64,000 nt of DNA from Variovorax beijingensis (lineage in GTDB: Bacteria > Pseudomonadota > Gammaproteobacteria > Burkholderiales > Burkholderiaceae_C), in assembly GCF_007828835.1 (NCBI RefSeq), contig NZ_VIVL01000007.1:124001-188000 (forward strand), read 5' to 3'. The notes under the pieces are model-generated. The model searched no databases. It saw only the letters and a list, made by a program, of their open reading frames with translations, and was not told the origin of the DNA. Shown piece by piece: positions 33,710 to 41,772 of the stretch. The stretch's first letter is position 1, and every line of letters starts with the position of its first letter. The translations under genes were made by a program, and so were the position numbers.

Positions 33710-35251
33710 TCAGGTGCTTTCGAGATGCACGCCGGGTGCGCCGCGCTCCACCGCGAAGCGCGCCATCGGCGCGACGGCGGCGTCCTCGGCCTTCTCGTCG
33801 TCCACGGCGCGGAACTCGACCGTGCAGCCGCGCGCATCGAGTGCCATCTGCGCATAGCCGCGCTTGTCGCCGCGGCCGTAGCGCAGGTGGTCGTTCTTGG
33901 CGAGCATGTGGGCCACGTTGGCGGCGCTGGGCCCTTCGGATGTGATGGCGCCGCCGACAAATTCGGTGGCCACCGCCGGGCCCTGCGGCTCGCGGCGCAG
34001 GTCGGCGGCCCAGAAGGCGTGCACGTCGCCGCTGATGACCAGCGCATCGCCGCCGCGCGCCTTGTTCGCGGCCAGGCCGTCGAGCAGGCGCGCGCGCGAC
34101 GCGGCATAGCCGTCCCAGCCGTCCATCCAGTAGCCGTGCTCGGGGCCGCGCTTGCGGTCGGCCTCGGCCAGCAGCGTGGGCTGCGCGATCACGGTCCAGC
34201 GGGCGGGCGGCGCGGCGAGCTCGTTCGCGAGCCAGGCCTCCTGCCTCGCGCCGAGGAAGCTGCGCTCCGGCGCCAGCCGGTCGGCGCAGTCGGCCAGCGG
34301 CGAGGCGCTGCGGCCCGCGAGGCAGGCGTGGTGCGAGCGGTACTGCCGCCCGTCGAGCAGGAACACGTCGAGCATGCGGCCGAAGCGATGGCGGCCGTAG
34401 ATGGTGGCCGCGGCGCCGGCCGGCCGCATGCTGGCGGGCACGGGCATGTGCTCGTACCACGCCTGGTAGGCCGCGGCGCGGATCGCAAGGAACTGCGCGG
34501 GATCGATGCTGCGCGGCGAGACGTCGTCCGTGTAGTCGTTGGCCACCTCGTGATCGTCCCAGGTCACGAGCCAGGGAAACGCGGCGTGCGCGGCCTGCAG
34601 GTGCGGGTCGCTCTTGTAGAGCGCATAGCGGTCGCGGAACTCGCCGAGCTGCGTGGGAATGCCGCCCTGGTGGTGGCGCACGTGGCGCGAGCCCCAGGAG
34701 CTTTCGTAGATGTAGTCGCCCAGGTGCACGACGAAGTCGAAAGGCTGCATGGCCATGTCGCGGTAGGCCGCGTAGTAGCCCTGCTCGTACTGCTGGCATG
34801 ACGCGAAGGCGAAGCGCAGCGGCTGCAATGCGGCATCGCCCTCGGCCGGCGCGGTGCGGGTGCGGCCGGCGGGGCTTCGCGCGCCAAGGGCCGTGAAGCG
34901 GTACCAATAAGGACGACCGGGCGCGAGGCCCTGCACTTCGACGTGCACCGAATGCGCGAGCGCCGCGGTGGCCGTCGCCCTGCCCCTTGCGGCGAGGCGC
35001 GAGAAGCCCTCGTCGTGTGCCACTTCCCACTGCACGTCGACCGGGGCCTCGCCCATGCCGCCGCCCAGCAGCGGATCGGGCGCGAGCCGGGTCCACAGCA
35101 CCATGCCATCGGGCCTGGGGCTGCCGGATGCCACGCCCAGCGTGAACGGAAACTCGCGCGAGGCCTGCTGCGCATTCAGACGGAGGAAAGGCTGGCCGAG
35201 CGAGGCGGCGGCCACTCCGCCGAGCAGCAGGCGGCGGCGCGAGACCCTCAT
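33710..35251 (-). CDS. phoD: PhoD-type alkaline phosphatase/phosphodiesterase, Tat-exported
   Basis: This 513-residue metallophosphatase has a twin-arginine signal (VSRRRLLLGGVAAASLG), so it is exported folded. It has the PhoD order of an N-terminal Ig-like region (FTLGVASGSPRPDGMVLWTRL) and a catalytic part with FAFASCQQYEQGYYAAYRDM, HLGDYIYESSWGSR, TWDDHEVANDY and VISGDVHAFWAADL, carrying the metal ligands. PhoD enzymes release phosphate from mono- and diesters including teichoic-acid-like polymers. The ATG at 35251 is used since the Tat signal begins there; it overlaps the end of ugpQ by 4 nt. In this operon it likely degrades extracellular glycerophosphodiesters. Confidence 0.9.
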   Translation of the reverse strand: MRVSRRRLLLGGVAAASLGQPFLRLNAQQASREFPFTLGVASGSPRPDGMVLWTRLAPDPLLGGGMGEAPVDVQWEVAHDEGFSRLAARGRATATAALAHSVHVEVQGLAPGRPYWYRFTALGARSPAGRTRTAPAEGDAALQPLRFAFASCQQYEQGYYAAYRDMAMQPFDFVVHLGDYIYESSWGSRHVRHHQGGIPTQLGEFRDRYALYKSDPHLQAAHAAFPWLVTWDDHEVANDYTDDVSPRSIDPAQFLAIRAAAYQAWYEHMPVPASMRPAGAAATIYGRHRFGRMLDVFLLDGRQYRSHHACLAGRSASPLADCADRLAPERSFLGARQEAWLANELAAPPARWTVIAQPTLLAEADRKRGPEHGYWMDGWDGYAASRARLLDGLAANKARGGDALVISGDVHAFWAADLRREPQGPAVATEFVGGAITSEGPSAANVAHMLAKNDHLRYGRGDKRGYAQMALDARGCTVEFRAVDDEKAEDAAVAPMARFAVERGAPGVHLEST

Positions 35252-36018
35252 GTTCTTGCGCGCGCGGCCAGCGCCAGGTCGGGTCGGTCGGTGGTGATCT
35301 GGCGCAGGGGCATGGTGAGCCATTGTGCAATTTCATCGGGCTCGTTGACGACCCAGGCACCCAGCCGCTCGCTGCCGAGCGCGGCCAGGCACTGCGGCCA
35401 GGTGGCAGCCAGCAGCTTCTTCTCGACCGCGACGATGCAGCCCGGCAGCGCCGCGTAGCGCGCCAGCGCCCGCGTGATGCCGCCCAGCATCTCGGCCGAA
35501 CGATGGTCGAGCGAGGCCAGCACGCGCCCGCGCGGCCAGTGGGCGAGCACCTGCGCCAGCACCTCGGGCACGAAGCAGGTCAGGATGCTGCGTTCGGCCA
35601 CGCCCGCATCGTGCAGCGCCTGCACGGTGCGCGCGATGGCGCCGGGCGGCAGCTCGCCGGCAGCGTCGGTCTTGATCTCGACGTGCAGTTCCATGCGGGT
35701 GGGCGCGAAGAGCTTGAGCACTTCGGCCAGCGAGGGCACGCATTCGCCGGCTTCGCCGCCTCGCTGTTCCCCCGGCGCGCCCTGTCCCTTGCGCAGGCGC
35801 GTCGCCAGCACCCGGGCGGCGTCGTGGTCGCGCACCGCGCCCGTGCCCTCGGTGGTGCGGTCGAGCAGCGGATCGTGGATGACCACGGCCTTGCCGTCGC
35901 GCGTTTCCTGCACGTCGAACTCGACCGCATCCGCACCCAGTGCAATGAGGCGGCGAAAACCGCTCATGCTGTTCTCGGACCAGAGGTTCCGCGCGCCGCG
36001 GTGTCCCACTATGATCAT
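35248..36018 (-). CDS. ugpQ: Glycerophosphodiester phosphodiesterase
   Basis: This 256-residue enzyme hydrolyses glycerophosphodiesters to glycerol phosphate and an alcohol. The GDPD active-site motifs are intact: His6-Arg7 in MIIVGHRGARNLWSEN with Glu15, Glu33 and Asp35 in AVEFDVQETRDG, and His48 in VVIHDPLLDRTT. The lack of a signal peptide places it in the cytoplasm, as for UgpQ, acting on diesters brought in by the transporter genes directly upstream (18-nt gap). Confidence 0.92.
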   Translation of the reverse strand: MIIVGHRGARNLWSENSMSGFRRLIALGADAVEFDVQETRDGKAVVIHDPLLDRTTEGTGAVRDHDAARVLATRLRKGQGAPGEQRGGEAGECVPSLAEVLKLFAPTRMELHVEIKTDAAGELPPGAIARTVQALHDAGVAERSILTCFVPEVLAQVLAHWPRGRVLASLDHRSAEMLGGITRALARYAALPGCIVAVEKKLLAATWPQCLAALGSERLGAWVVNEPDEIAQWLTMPLRQITTDRPDLALAARART

Positions 36019-36036
36019 GGCTGCAATATCCTTTGC

Positions 36037-36957
36037 TTATTTGCTGCTGTCCACCAGCCCCTTGACGAACGAGCGCTGCAGCGCCACCACCACGACGATG
36101 GGCGGCAGCATCGTGAGGAGCGCGGCGCTCATGGCCACATTCCAGGCCGGCTGCGAATCGGCGCGCGGAATCAGGTGCTTGAGGCCGATCACCGCGGTGG
36201 CCATGTCCTTGTCGGTGGTGAAGAGCAGCGGCCAGAGATACTGGTTCCAGCCGTACAGGAAAAGAATGATCGCCAGCGCCGCGATGTTGGAGCGCGACAG
36301 CGGCAGCAGGATGGTCCAGAAGAAGTGCATCGGCGAGGCGCCATCGATCCGCGCCGCCTCGCACAGCTCGTCGGGCACCGTGAGAAAGAACTGGCGGAAC
36401 AGGAAGGTGGCCGAGGCCGAGGCGATCAGCGGCAGGATGAGGCCCGGGTAGGTGTCGACCATGTTCCACTGCAGCTGGATATCGATGGTGTGGCCGGTGA
36501 CGGCATTCCACGCCGACGAAAGGTGCAGCGCCTCCACCACCCACTGCAGCGGCAGCGCCGCATTCGCCACTGACTCGTAGGTGGGCGAGATGCGCACTTC
36601 GATCGGCAGCATCAGCGACACGAAGATGAGCCAGAACGCCGTCATGCGAAAGCGGAAGCGAAAGTACGTGATGGCAAAGGCCGACAGCAGCGACACCGCG
36701 ATCTTGCCCACGGTGATGCCCGCCGCCACGATGAACGAATTGAAGAACAGCCGGCCGAAGTTGGCCTGCGTCCACGCGGTGCGCAGGTTCTGCACGAACT
36801 GGTCGCCGGGCAGCCACGGCAGCGGCACCTGCTGCACCTCGGCAATGGTGAGCGAGCCTGCGACGAAGGCCAGGTAGAGCGGCACGCAGACAAAGGCCAC
36901 GCCCACCAGAAGAATGGCGTGGCAGATGCCGTCGAGAACGGGGGCGCGTTCAACCAT
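36037..36957 (-). CDS. ugpE: Glycerol-phosphate/sugar ABC transporter permease, UgpE type
   Basis: This 306-residue MalG-type permease has six hydrophobic helices and the EAA loop ELCEAARIDGASPMHFFWTILLP that contacts the ATPase. The SLMLPIEVRISPTYE stretch and the overall pattern match UgpE. It is cotranscribed with ugpA (24-nt gap) and ugpQ. The expected ATPase UgpC is not encoded in this cluster, so a shared MsmX/UgpC-type ATPase from elsewhere must power it. Confidence 0.92.
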   Translation of the reverse strand: MVERAPVLDGICHAILLVGVAFVCVPLYLAFVAGSLTIAEVQQVPLPWLPGDQFVQNLRTAWTQANFGRLFFNSFIVAAGITVGKIAVSLLSAFAITYFRFRFRMTAFWLIFVSLMLPIEVRISPTYESVANAALPLQWVVEALHLSSAWNAVTGHTIDIQLQWNMVDTYPGLILPLIASASATFLFRQFFLTVPDELCEAARIDGASPMHFFWTILLPLSRSNIAALAIILFLYGWNQYLWPLLFTTDKDMATAVIGLKHLIPRADSQPAWNVAMSAALLTMLPPIVVVVALQRSFVKGLVDSSK

Positions 36958-36981
36958 GCGATGGATCCTCGGGCCGGTGCG

Positions 36982-37893
36982 TCATACGTCGTAGCTCACG
37001 CGCCGCTCCACGTAGCGGAACTGCAGCAAGGTCATCAGCAGCGCGAAGACCATCAGGATGACCGACTGCGCCGCCGACGAGCCGAGGTCCAGGTTGATGA
37101 AGCCGTCGACGTACACCTTGAACACCAGCACGTTGGTCGCACCCGCCGGGCCGCCCTGCGTGACCGCATCGACGATGGCAAAGATCTCGAAGAAGCCGTA
37201 GACGAAGTTCATCACGGCCAGGAAGAACATCGTGGGCATGAGCAGCGGCAGCCCGATGGTGAAGAAGCGCCGAAGCGGCCCCGCGCCGTCGACCGCCGCC
37301 GCCTCCAGCAGCGAGGAAGGCACCGCCAGCAGGCCGGCCAGCAGAAAGATGTAGTCGTAGCACACATGCTTCCACGAGGCGGCCAGGATGACCAGGATCA
37401 TCGCGTCCGAGCCCACGCGGTTCGGGTCCCAGGCCAGGCCGATCGCATGCAGCAGCTGCGCGAGCGGACCCACCGCGGGGTTGAAGAGAAAGGCCCAGAG
37501 AATGCCCGCGATGACCGGCGCAATGGCATAGGGCAGCAGGATGATCGCCTTGTAGATGCCGCGGCCGCGGATCACCCGGTCGCTCGCGAAGGCCAGCACC
37601 AGCGCCACCGCGAGGGTCAGCAGGTTCTGCAGGATGGTGAACACCACCGTGACCCGGACCGACTCGTGGTAGGTGGCGCTTTGCAGCAGCTGCGCAAAGT
37701 TGTCGAAGCCGACGAAGTGCACCGTGTTGCCGAACGGATCGGACAGGAAGAAAGCCTGCCCGAGCGCGCGGAACGACGGAATGAAAAAGAAGAACAGCAG
37801 GATCGCGAGCTGCGGCAGCAAAAGCAGCACGGGCAGGCGCACGTCCTTGAAGTGCGCACGCTTCAGGCCCGCTTCGATTGCTGCTGCCGCCAT
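36982..37893 (-). CDS. ugpA: Glycerol-phosphate/sugar ABC transporter permease, UgpA type
   Basis: This 303-residue MalF-type permease has six helices, beginning with LPVLLLLPQLAILLFFFFIPS. The EAA loop is SSLLEAAAVDGAGPLRRFFTIGLPLL. It pairs with UgpE. The ATG at 37893 is preferred to an upstream in-frame start because the upstream residues overlap the ugpB end and are not hydrophobic. It starts 22 nt after the binding-protein gene. Confidence 0.92.
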   Translation of the reverse strand: MAAAAIEAGLKRAHFKDVRLPVLLLLPQLAILLFFFFIPSFRALGQAFFLSDPFGNTVHFVGFDNFAQLLQSATYHESVRVTVVFTILQNLLTLAVALVLAFASDRVIRGRGIYKAIILLPYAIAPVIAGILWAFLFNPAVGPLAQLLHAIGLAWDPNRVGSDAMILVILAASWKHVCYDYIFLLAGLLAVPSSLLEAAAVDGAGPLRRFFTIGLPLLMPTMFFLAVMNFVYGFFEIFAIVDAVTQGGPAGATNVLVFKVYVDGFINLDLGSSAAQSVILMVFALLMTLLQFRYVERRVSYDV

Positions 37894-37915
37894 GGTTGCC
37901 GCCCGCCGCCGCGCT

Positions 37916-39244
37916 TCAGTAGCGGCCCTTGTTGAGCTTCTCGTACTGCCGCAGGATCTCGTTGCCGCGCTTGACGGCATCGTCCATGGCCGCCTGCGGC
38001 GTCTTCTTGCCGGCCACCACGTTCTGGAACTCGTCGCGCTGCGCCATCATGGTCTGCGTGAAGTTGCCGAAGTGAAAGCCGGTGGAGTTGGCCGTGGGCG
38101 TGCCGCGCGTGAGCTGCAGGATCGCGATCTCGCGCGTCGGGTGCTCCTTGTAGTAGCCCTGCGACCTGGCCAGTTCGTAGGCCTTGTTGGTCAGCGGCAC
38201 GTAGCCCGTGGCTTTGACCCACCAGAACTGCGTCTCGGGCTTGGCAATGTAGTCGAGGAAGGCCGCCACGGCCTCGTACTCGGCCGGCTTCTGGCCCTTC
38301 ATGACCCACAGCGAGGCGCCGCCGATGGTGCTGTTCTTCGGCTGCTTGCCCTCTTCCCACGGCAGGTAGATGGCGCTCCAGTCGATCTTGGATTCGCGCT
38401 CGATGCCGCTGTGCGCGGCGGTCGAGGCAAAGTAGGTGGAGCACTTGCCCGAGGTGAAGAGCTGCTCGGGGCTCAGGCCCTGGCCGGCGATCTGCATCAC
38501 GTCGTCGTCGATCCATTTCTTGATGCGCGCGACCTGCGAGACGACCGAGGTCTTGTTGTAGACGAACTCGGTGTCCAGCCCCTGGTAGCCGTTGGCCTTG
38601 GTGGCGTAGGGCAGGTCGTTGATGGCGCTGTAGTTCTCGAGCAGGCTCCAGTGGTAGTCGCCTGCGAGCACCGAGCCGCAGGCCGAGATGCCCTTCTGCT
38701 TGATGGCATAGAGCTGCTTCTCCAGCTCCTGCCAGGTCTCGGCCGGCTTGGCGAAACCGGCCTTCTCGAAGTGCGCCTTGTTGTACCAGAGGATGGGCGA
38801 GGACGAATTGAAGGGCATCGTCATCAGCTTGCCCTTGTAGCTGTAGAAGCCGGCCACCGGCTTCACGAAATCGGCCCAGTCGACCTTGTAGCCGCGCTGG
38901 TCGAGCAGGTCCTGCACCGGCATCGTGGCGTCCGACAGCAGCATGGTCATGAAGCCGCGCTCGTAGATCTGCACGAGCGCCGGTGCGCGCTTGGCGCGGT
39001 AGGCGGCGATGGTGCCGTTGATGACCTCGTCGTAGTTGCCCTTGTAGACGGCGGTGACCGCGTACTTGTTCTGCGAGCTGTTGAAGTTCTTCACCAGCTC
39101 TTCGACACGCTCGCCCAGCGCCCCGCCCATGGCATGCCACCACTGAACCTGCACCGGCTGCGCGGCGGCCGGCATGGCGCCGGCCAGCCAGAGCGTGGAG
39201 GAAAGGGCCAGCATGGCCAGCGTGCTGCGTCGTTGGATCTTCAT
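37916..39244 (-). CDS. ugpB: Glycerol-phosphate-type ABC substrate-binding protein, UgpB-like
   Basis: This 442-residue periplasmic protein has a signal peptide (MKIQRRSTLAMLALSS...MPAAAQP) and the UgpB pattern VQWWHAMGGALGERVEELVKNFN and YKGNYDEVINGTIAAYRA at the N-terminus, then MPFNSSSPILWYNK. UgpB binds glycerol 3-phosphate and glycerophosphodiesters such as glycerophosphocholine. AGGAG precedes the ATG. Given the glycerol-1-phosphate dehydrogenase gene just upstream, ligand stereochemistry is an open question. Confidence 0.92.
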   Translation of the reverse strand: MKIQRRSTLAMLALSSTLWLAGAMPAAAQPVQVQWWHAMGGALGERVEELVKNFNSSQNKYAVTAVYKGNYDEVINGTIAAYRAKRAPALVQIYERGFMTMLLSDATMPVQDLLDQRGYKVDWADFVKPVAGFYSYKGKLMTMPFNSSSPILWYNKAHFEKAGFAKPAETWQELEKQLYAIKQKGISACGSVLAGDYHWSLLENYSAINDLPYATKANGYQGLDTEFVYNKTSVVSQVARIKKWIDDDVMQIAGQGLSPEQLFTSGKCSTYFASTAAHSGIERESKIDWSAIYLPWEEGKQPKNSTIGGASLWVMKGQKPAEYEAVAAFLDYIAKPETQFWWVKATGYVPLTNKAYELARSQGYYKEHPTREIAILQLTRGTPTANSTGFHFGNFTQTMMAQRDEFQNVVAGKKTPQAAMDDAVKRGNEILRQYEKLNKGRY

Positions 39245-39291
39245 CGCGTTCTCCTGTAGGGTGTGTGTCGATGTCGGTATCTGCTTTGCGC

Positions 39292-40644
39292 TCATGCGGC
39301 CCAGAAGCCGCCGGGAGCGAACTGCTCGGCGATCGCGCGGTCGAGCCAGCCCAGGTCGTCGAGCAAGTCGAGCAGCGTGTAGCGGCGCCGGATGAGGCGT
39401 GCGCGGCGGTGGTCGGCGGCAAACCTGGCGGCGCCGATGCCGAGCTCGCCGGGATGGCTCGCCCCACCGACGGTGGCCAGGCGCTGCTGCATGTCGCGCG
39501 CGCCGATCAGCTGGCGCTTCAGCTGCGCGCGCAGCGCGGGCCAGGCGCGCACCAGCTGTTCGAGGCGTGCGCGGCGGCTGCCGGACGCGGCCTTCGCATC
39601 CATTTCGCCGCGCGCGGCGGCCCTGAATTCCTCGTTGCCGAAGGCGGCCTCGATCTCGCGCGACAGCGCGGCCTCGTCCCGGCCGTCGCGCGCCTGCGAT
39701 GCGGCGGCCGCGATGGCGGCCTCGGGCTGCGCAAGGAGCCATTCGTACATCGCCAGCATGGCCACGCACCCGACGCCCACGCAGGCGCCATGCGCCGCGG
39801 GCTCGCCATCGACCTGCAGGTTCTCCATTTCCCACAGGTGCGAGAACTGGTGGTCGCTGCCGCTCGCCGGACGCGAGTTGCCATGGGCCTGCATGGCGAA
39901 GCCGCTGACCAGCAGGCCGGCCAGCAAGCCGGCCAGTGCCTGCGGTTCATGCACGGCCAGGCGCTGCGGCGCGCCGAGCCAATCGCCGAGATGGTCCTGC
40001 ACCAGGGCATAGGGACGCGGGTTGATGGGCTCCACGCCGAGCGCGTCGGCCAGCAGCCAGTCGGCGCCGGCCACCGCCTTGCCGGCCAGGTCGCCGTAGC
40101 CCCAGGCCGTCATGCGCGGCGGCGCGGCGCGCAGCACGTCGAGGTCGGCCAGCACCGCCACGGGCGGCGGGCATGCGAGCGTGCGCTTGAAGCCGTCTTC
40201 GCCGAGCAGCGCGGCGCCCGAGGCCGCGTAGCCATCCATGGAGGCGGCGGTTGCAAGGCACGCGTAGGGTTTGCCGGCGAGCGAGGCCGCATGCTTGACC
40301 AGGTCGCTGACCACGCCCGAGCCCACCGCGAGAGGCGTGGCCGCCTGTGCGGAAAGCTGCTGTGCGATGGCCGCCGAGCGCTGCACGCGCGGCTTCAGGC
40401 GAGGCTTCGCAGGAAAGACCAGCGGCGCCGCGCAGGGCACGCCCTGCGATTCGAGCAGGGCCTGCGCCGAAGCGCCCACCACATCCCAGGTGTTCTCGTC
40501 GGCCACCAGCATCCAGCGCCGGCCCGGCGCGCAGCGCTGCAGCACGCCGGGCAGCAAGCGCACCGCGGCGTGCTCGATGGCGACTTCTTTGGTGACCGCC
40601 GCATCGCGCAGCGCGGCCCTCAGCGGGAATGTCGAATCGCTCAT
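39292..40644 (-). CDS. sn-Glycerol-1-phosphate dehydrogenase family protein (AraM/EgsA-like)
   Basis: This 450-residue metal-dependent dehydrogenase belongs to the family that interconverts dihydroxyacetone phosphate and sn-glycerol 1-phosphate with NAD(P)H. That family is the archaeal membrane-lipid enzyme, with bacterial members such as Bacillus AraM. The nucleotide loop is LAVGSGVVSDLVKHAA (Gly108-Asp114). The substrate segment ATAASMDGYAASGAALL and likely metal ligands Asp185 (GYGDLAGK), His265 (GSDHQFSHLWE) and His285 (AAHGACVG) are all present. It heads a ugpBAE-ugpQ-phoD operon, 47 nt before ugpB, and is divergent from the SorC regulator. A catabolic direction (glycerol 1-phosphate to DHAP) fits this context better than lipid synthesis. 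Confidence 0.85.
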   Translation of the reverse strand: MSDSTFPLRAALRDAAVTKEVAIEHAAVRLLPGVLQRCAPGRRWMLVADENTWDVVGASAQALLESQGVPCAAPLVFPAKPRLKPRVQRSAAIAQQLSAQAATPLAVGSGVVSDLVKHAASLAGKPYACLATAASMDGYAASGAALLGEDGFKRTLACPPPVAVLADLDVLRAAPPRMTAWGYGDLAGKAVAGADWLLADALGVEPINPRPYALVQDHLGDWLGAPQRLAVHEPQALAGLLAGLLVSGFAMQAHGNSRPASGSDHQFSHLWEMENLQVDGEPAAHGACVGVGCVAMLAMYEWLLAQPEAAIAAAASQARDGRDEAALSREIEAAFGNEEFRAAARGEMDAKAASGSRRARLEQLVRAWPALRAQLKRQLIGARDMQQRLATVGGASHPGELGIGAARFAADHRRARLIRRRYTLLDLLDDLGWLDRAIAEQFAPGGFWAA

Positions 40645-40686
40645 GTCTCCTGCAATCTGGATGCCGTTTTCCGGTCGATGAACAAG

Positions 40687-40714
40687 TGTATAGTTTGAAA
40701 GACATTTGTTTCAA
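40687..40714 (-). promoter_or_regulatory. Promoter and overlapping dyad between the G1P operon and SorC regulator
   Basis: Reading toward the dehydrogenase gene, a -35 box TTGAAA (complement of 40709-40714), a 16-nt spacer and a -10 box TATACA (complement of 40687-40692) form a good sigma-70 promoter 42 nt before the ATG. The -35 box is one arm of the dyad TTGAAA-N8-TTTCAA at 40695-40714. A regulator bound there would block or reposition polymerase. The SorC protein encoded to the right is the obvious candidate. Confidence 0.55.
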
Positions 40715-40795
40715 CCACGTGACTACCCGTAGTCCACCGCACTCGTGCCACCATCGCGGCCGCAGAATCAACGACGACAACCACGGAGAATTCGG

Positions 40796-41758
40796 ATGGC
40801 TGAGGAAGATCAGGTGGCGGTGCGCGTGGCCTGGCTCTACTACATGGAGGGCCTGACGCAGGACGGCATCGCCACGAAGCTCGGCCTCACGCGGCTGCGC
40901 GTGAACCGCCTGCTGGGCGAGGCGCGCGAGAGCGGGCTGGTCAGCATCAAGATCAACTCGCGCCACGAGAGCTGCCTGCGGCTCGAGGAAGAGCTGCGCA
41001 GCGTCTGCGGCCTGCGCGAGGCAGCGATCATCCCGACGCCCGAGAGCCCCGAGCTCATCCCCGTGCTGCTGGGACGCACGGCCGGCGAATATCTATCAAA
41101 GCACATCGAGACGAACCGCGTGCGCGGCGTGGGCGTGGGCTGGGGCGCCACCTTGCGCGAGGCCATCCGCCACGTCGCATCCGGCCAATGGCCCGAGGTG
41201 CACGTCAACTCGATGATGGGCGGCCTGACGCGCGGCCTGGAGATCAACACCTTCGAAACGGCCAGCGCACTGGCCGCCCGGCTGGGCGCGCAATGCAGCT
41301 ACCTGGCCGCGCCCCTGTACGCAGGCAGCGCCAAGTCGCGCGACACCATCGTTTCGCAGGATGTCTTCAAGGAAGCGTTCGGCCAGATCGCGGCCAACGA
41401 CGTCGCGCTGCTGAGCGTGGGCGACCTGAGCACGCGCTCGCTGCTGGTGCGCTACGGCCTGCCAAAGGACGTGCCGGTGGCCGAGCTGCGGCAGGCCAAG
41501 GCGGTGGGCGACATCATCGGGCAGTTCCTCGACCGCCACGGCAAGCCGGTGAAGCATGCGCTGAACCTGCGCGTGGTGGCGCCTTCGCTCGAGGAGCTGG
41601 CGCGCATTCCGACGGTGATCGTTGCTTCGGGCGGCGAGAACAAGGCACCGATCATTGCCGCGGTGCTGCAGGCCAGGCTGCTGTCGGTGCTGATCTGCGA
41701 CGAGCAGACGGCGCGCACGGCGCTGAAGCTCTACCAGGCGCTGGCCGCGCAGGCCTGA
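40796..41758 (+). CDS. SorC/DeoR-type sugar-phosphate-responsive regulator
   Basis: This 320-residue regulator has an N-terminal helix-turn-helix (about residues 6-55, VAWLYYMEGLTQDGIATKLGLTRLRVNRLL) and a SorC sugar-binding domain with VRGVGVGWGATLREAI, VNSMMGGLTRG and VIVASGGENKAPIIAAVLQA. SorC proteins release DNA on binding a phosphorylated sugar or triose. AGGAATT-like GGAGA precedes the ATG at 40796. It is divergent from the glycerol-1-phosphate dehydrogenase/Ugp operon and probably represses it until a glycerol phosphate or DHAP accumulates (inference from position). Confidence 0.88.
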   Translation: MAEEDQVAVRVAWLYYMEGLTQDGIATKLGLTRLRVNRLLGEARESGLVSIKINSRHESCLRLEEELRSVCGLREAAIIPTPESPELIPVLLGRTAGEYLSKHIETNRVRGVGVGWGATLREAIRHVASGQWPEVHVNSMMGGLTRGLEINTFETASALAARLGAQCSYLAAPLYAGSAKSRDTIVSQDVFKEAFGQIAANDVALLSVGDLSTRSLLVRYGLPKDVPVAELRQAKAVGDIIGQFLDRHGKPVKHALNLRVVAPSLEELARIPTVIVASGGENKAPIIAAVLQARLLSVLICDEQTARTALKLYQALAAQA

Positions 41759-41772
41759 AGAAGAAGGACCGG

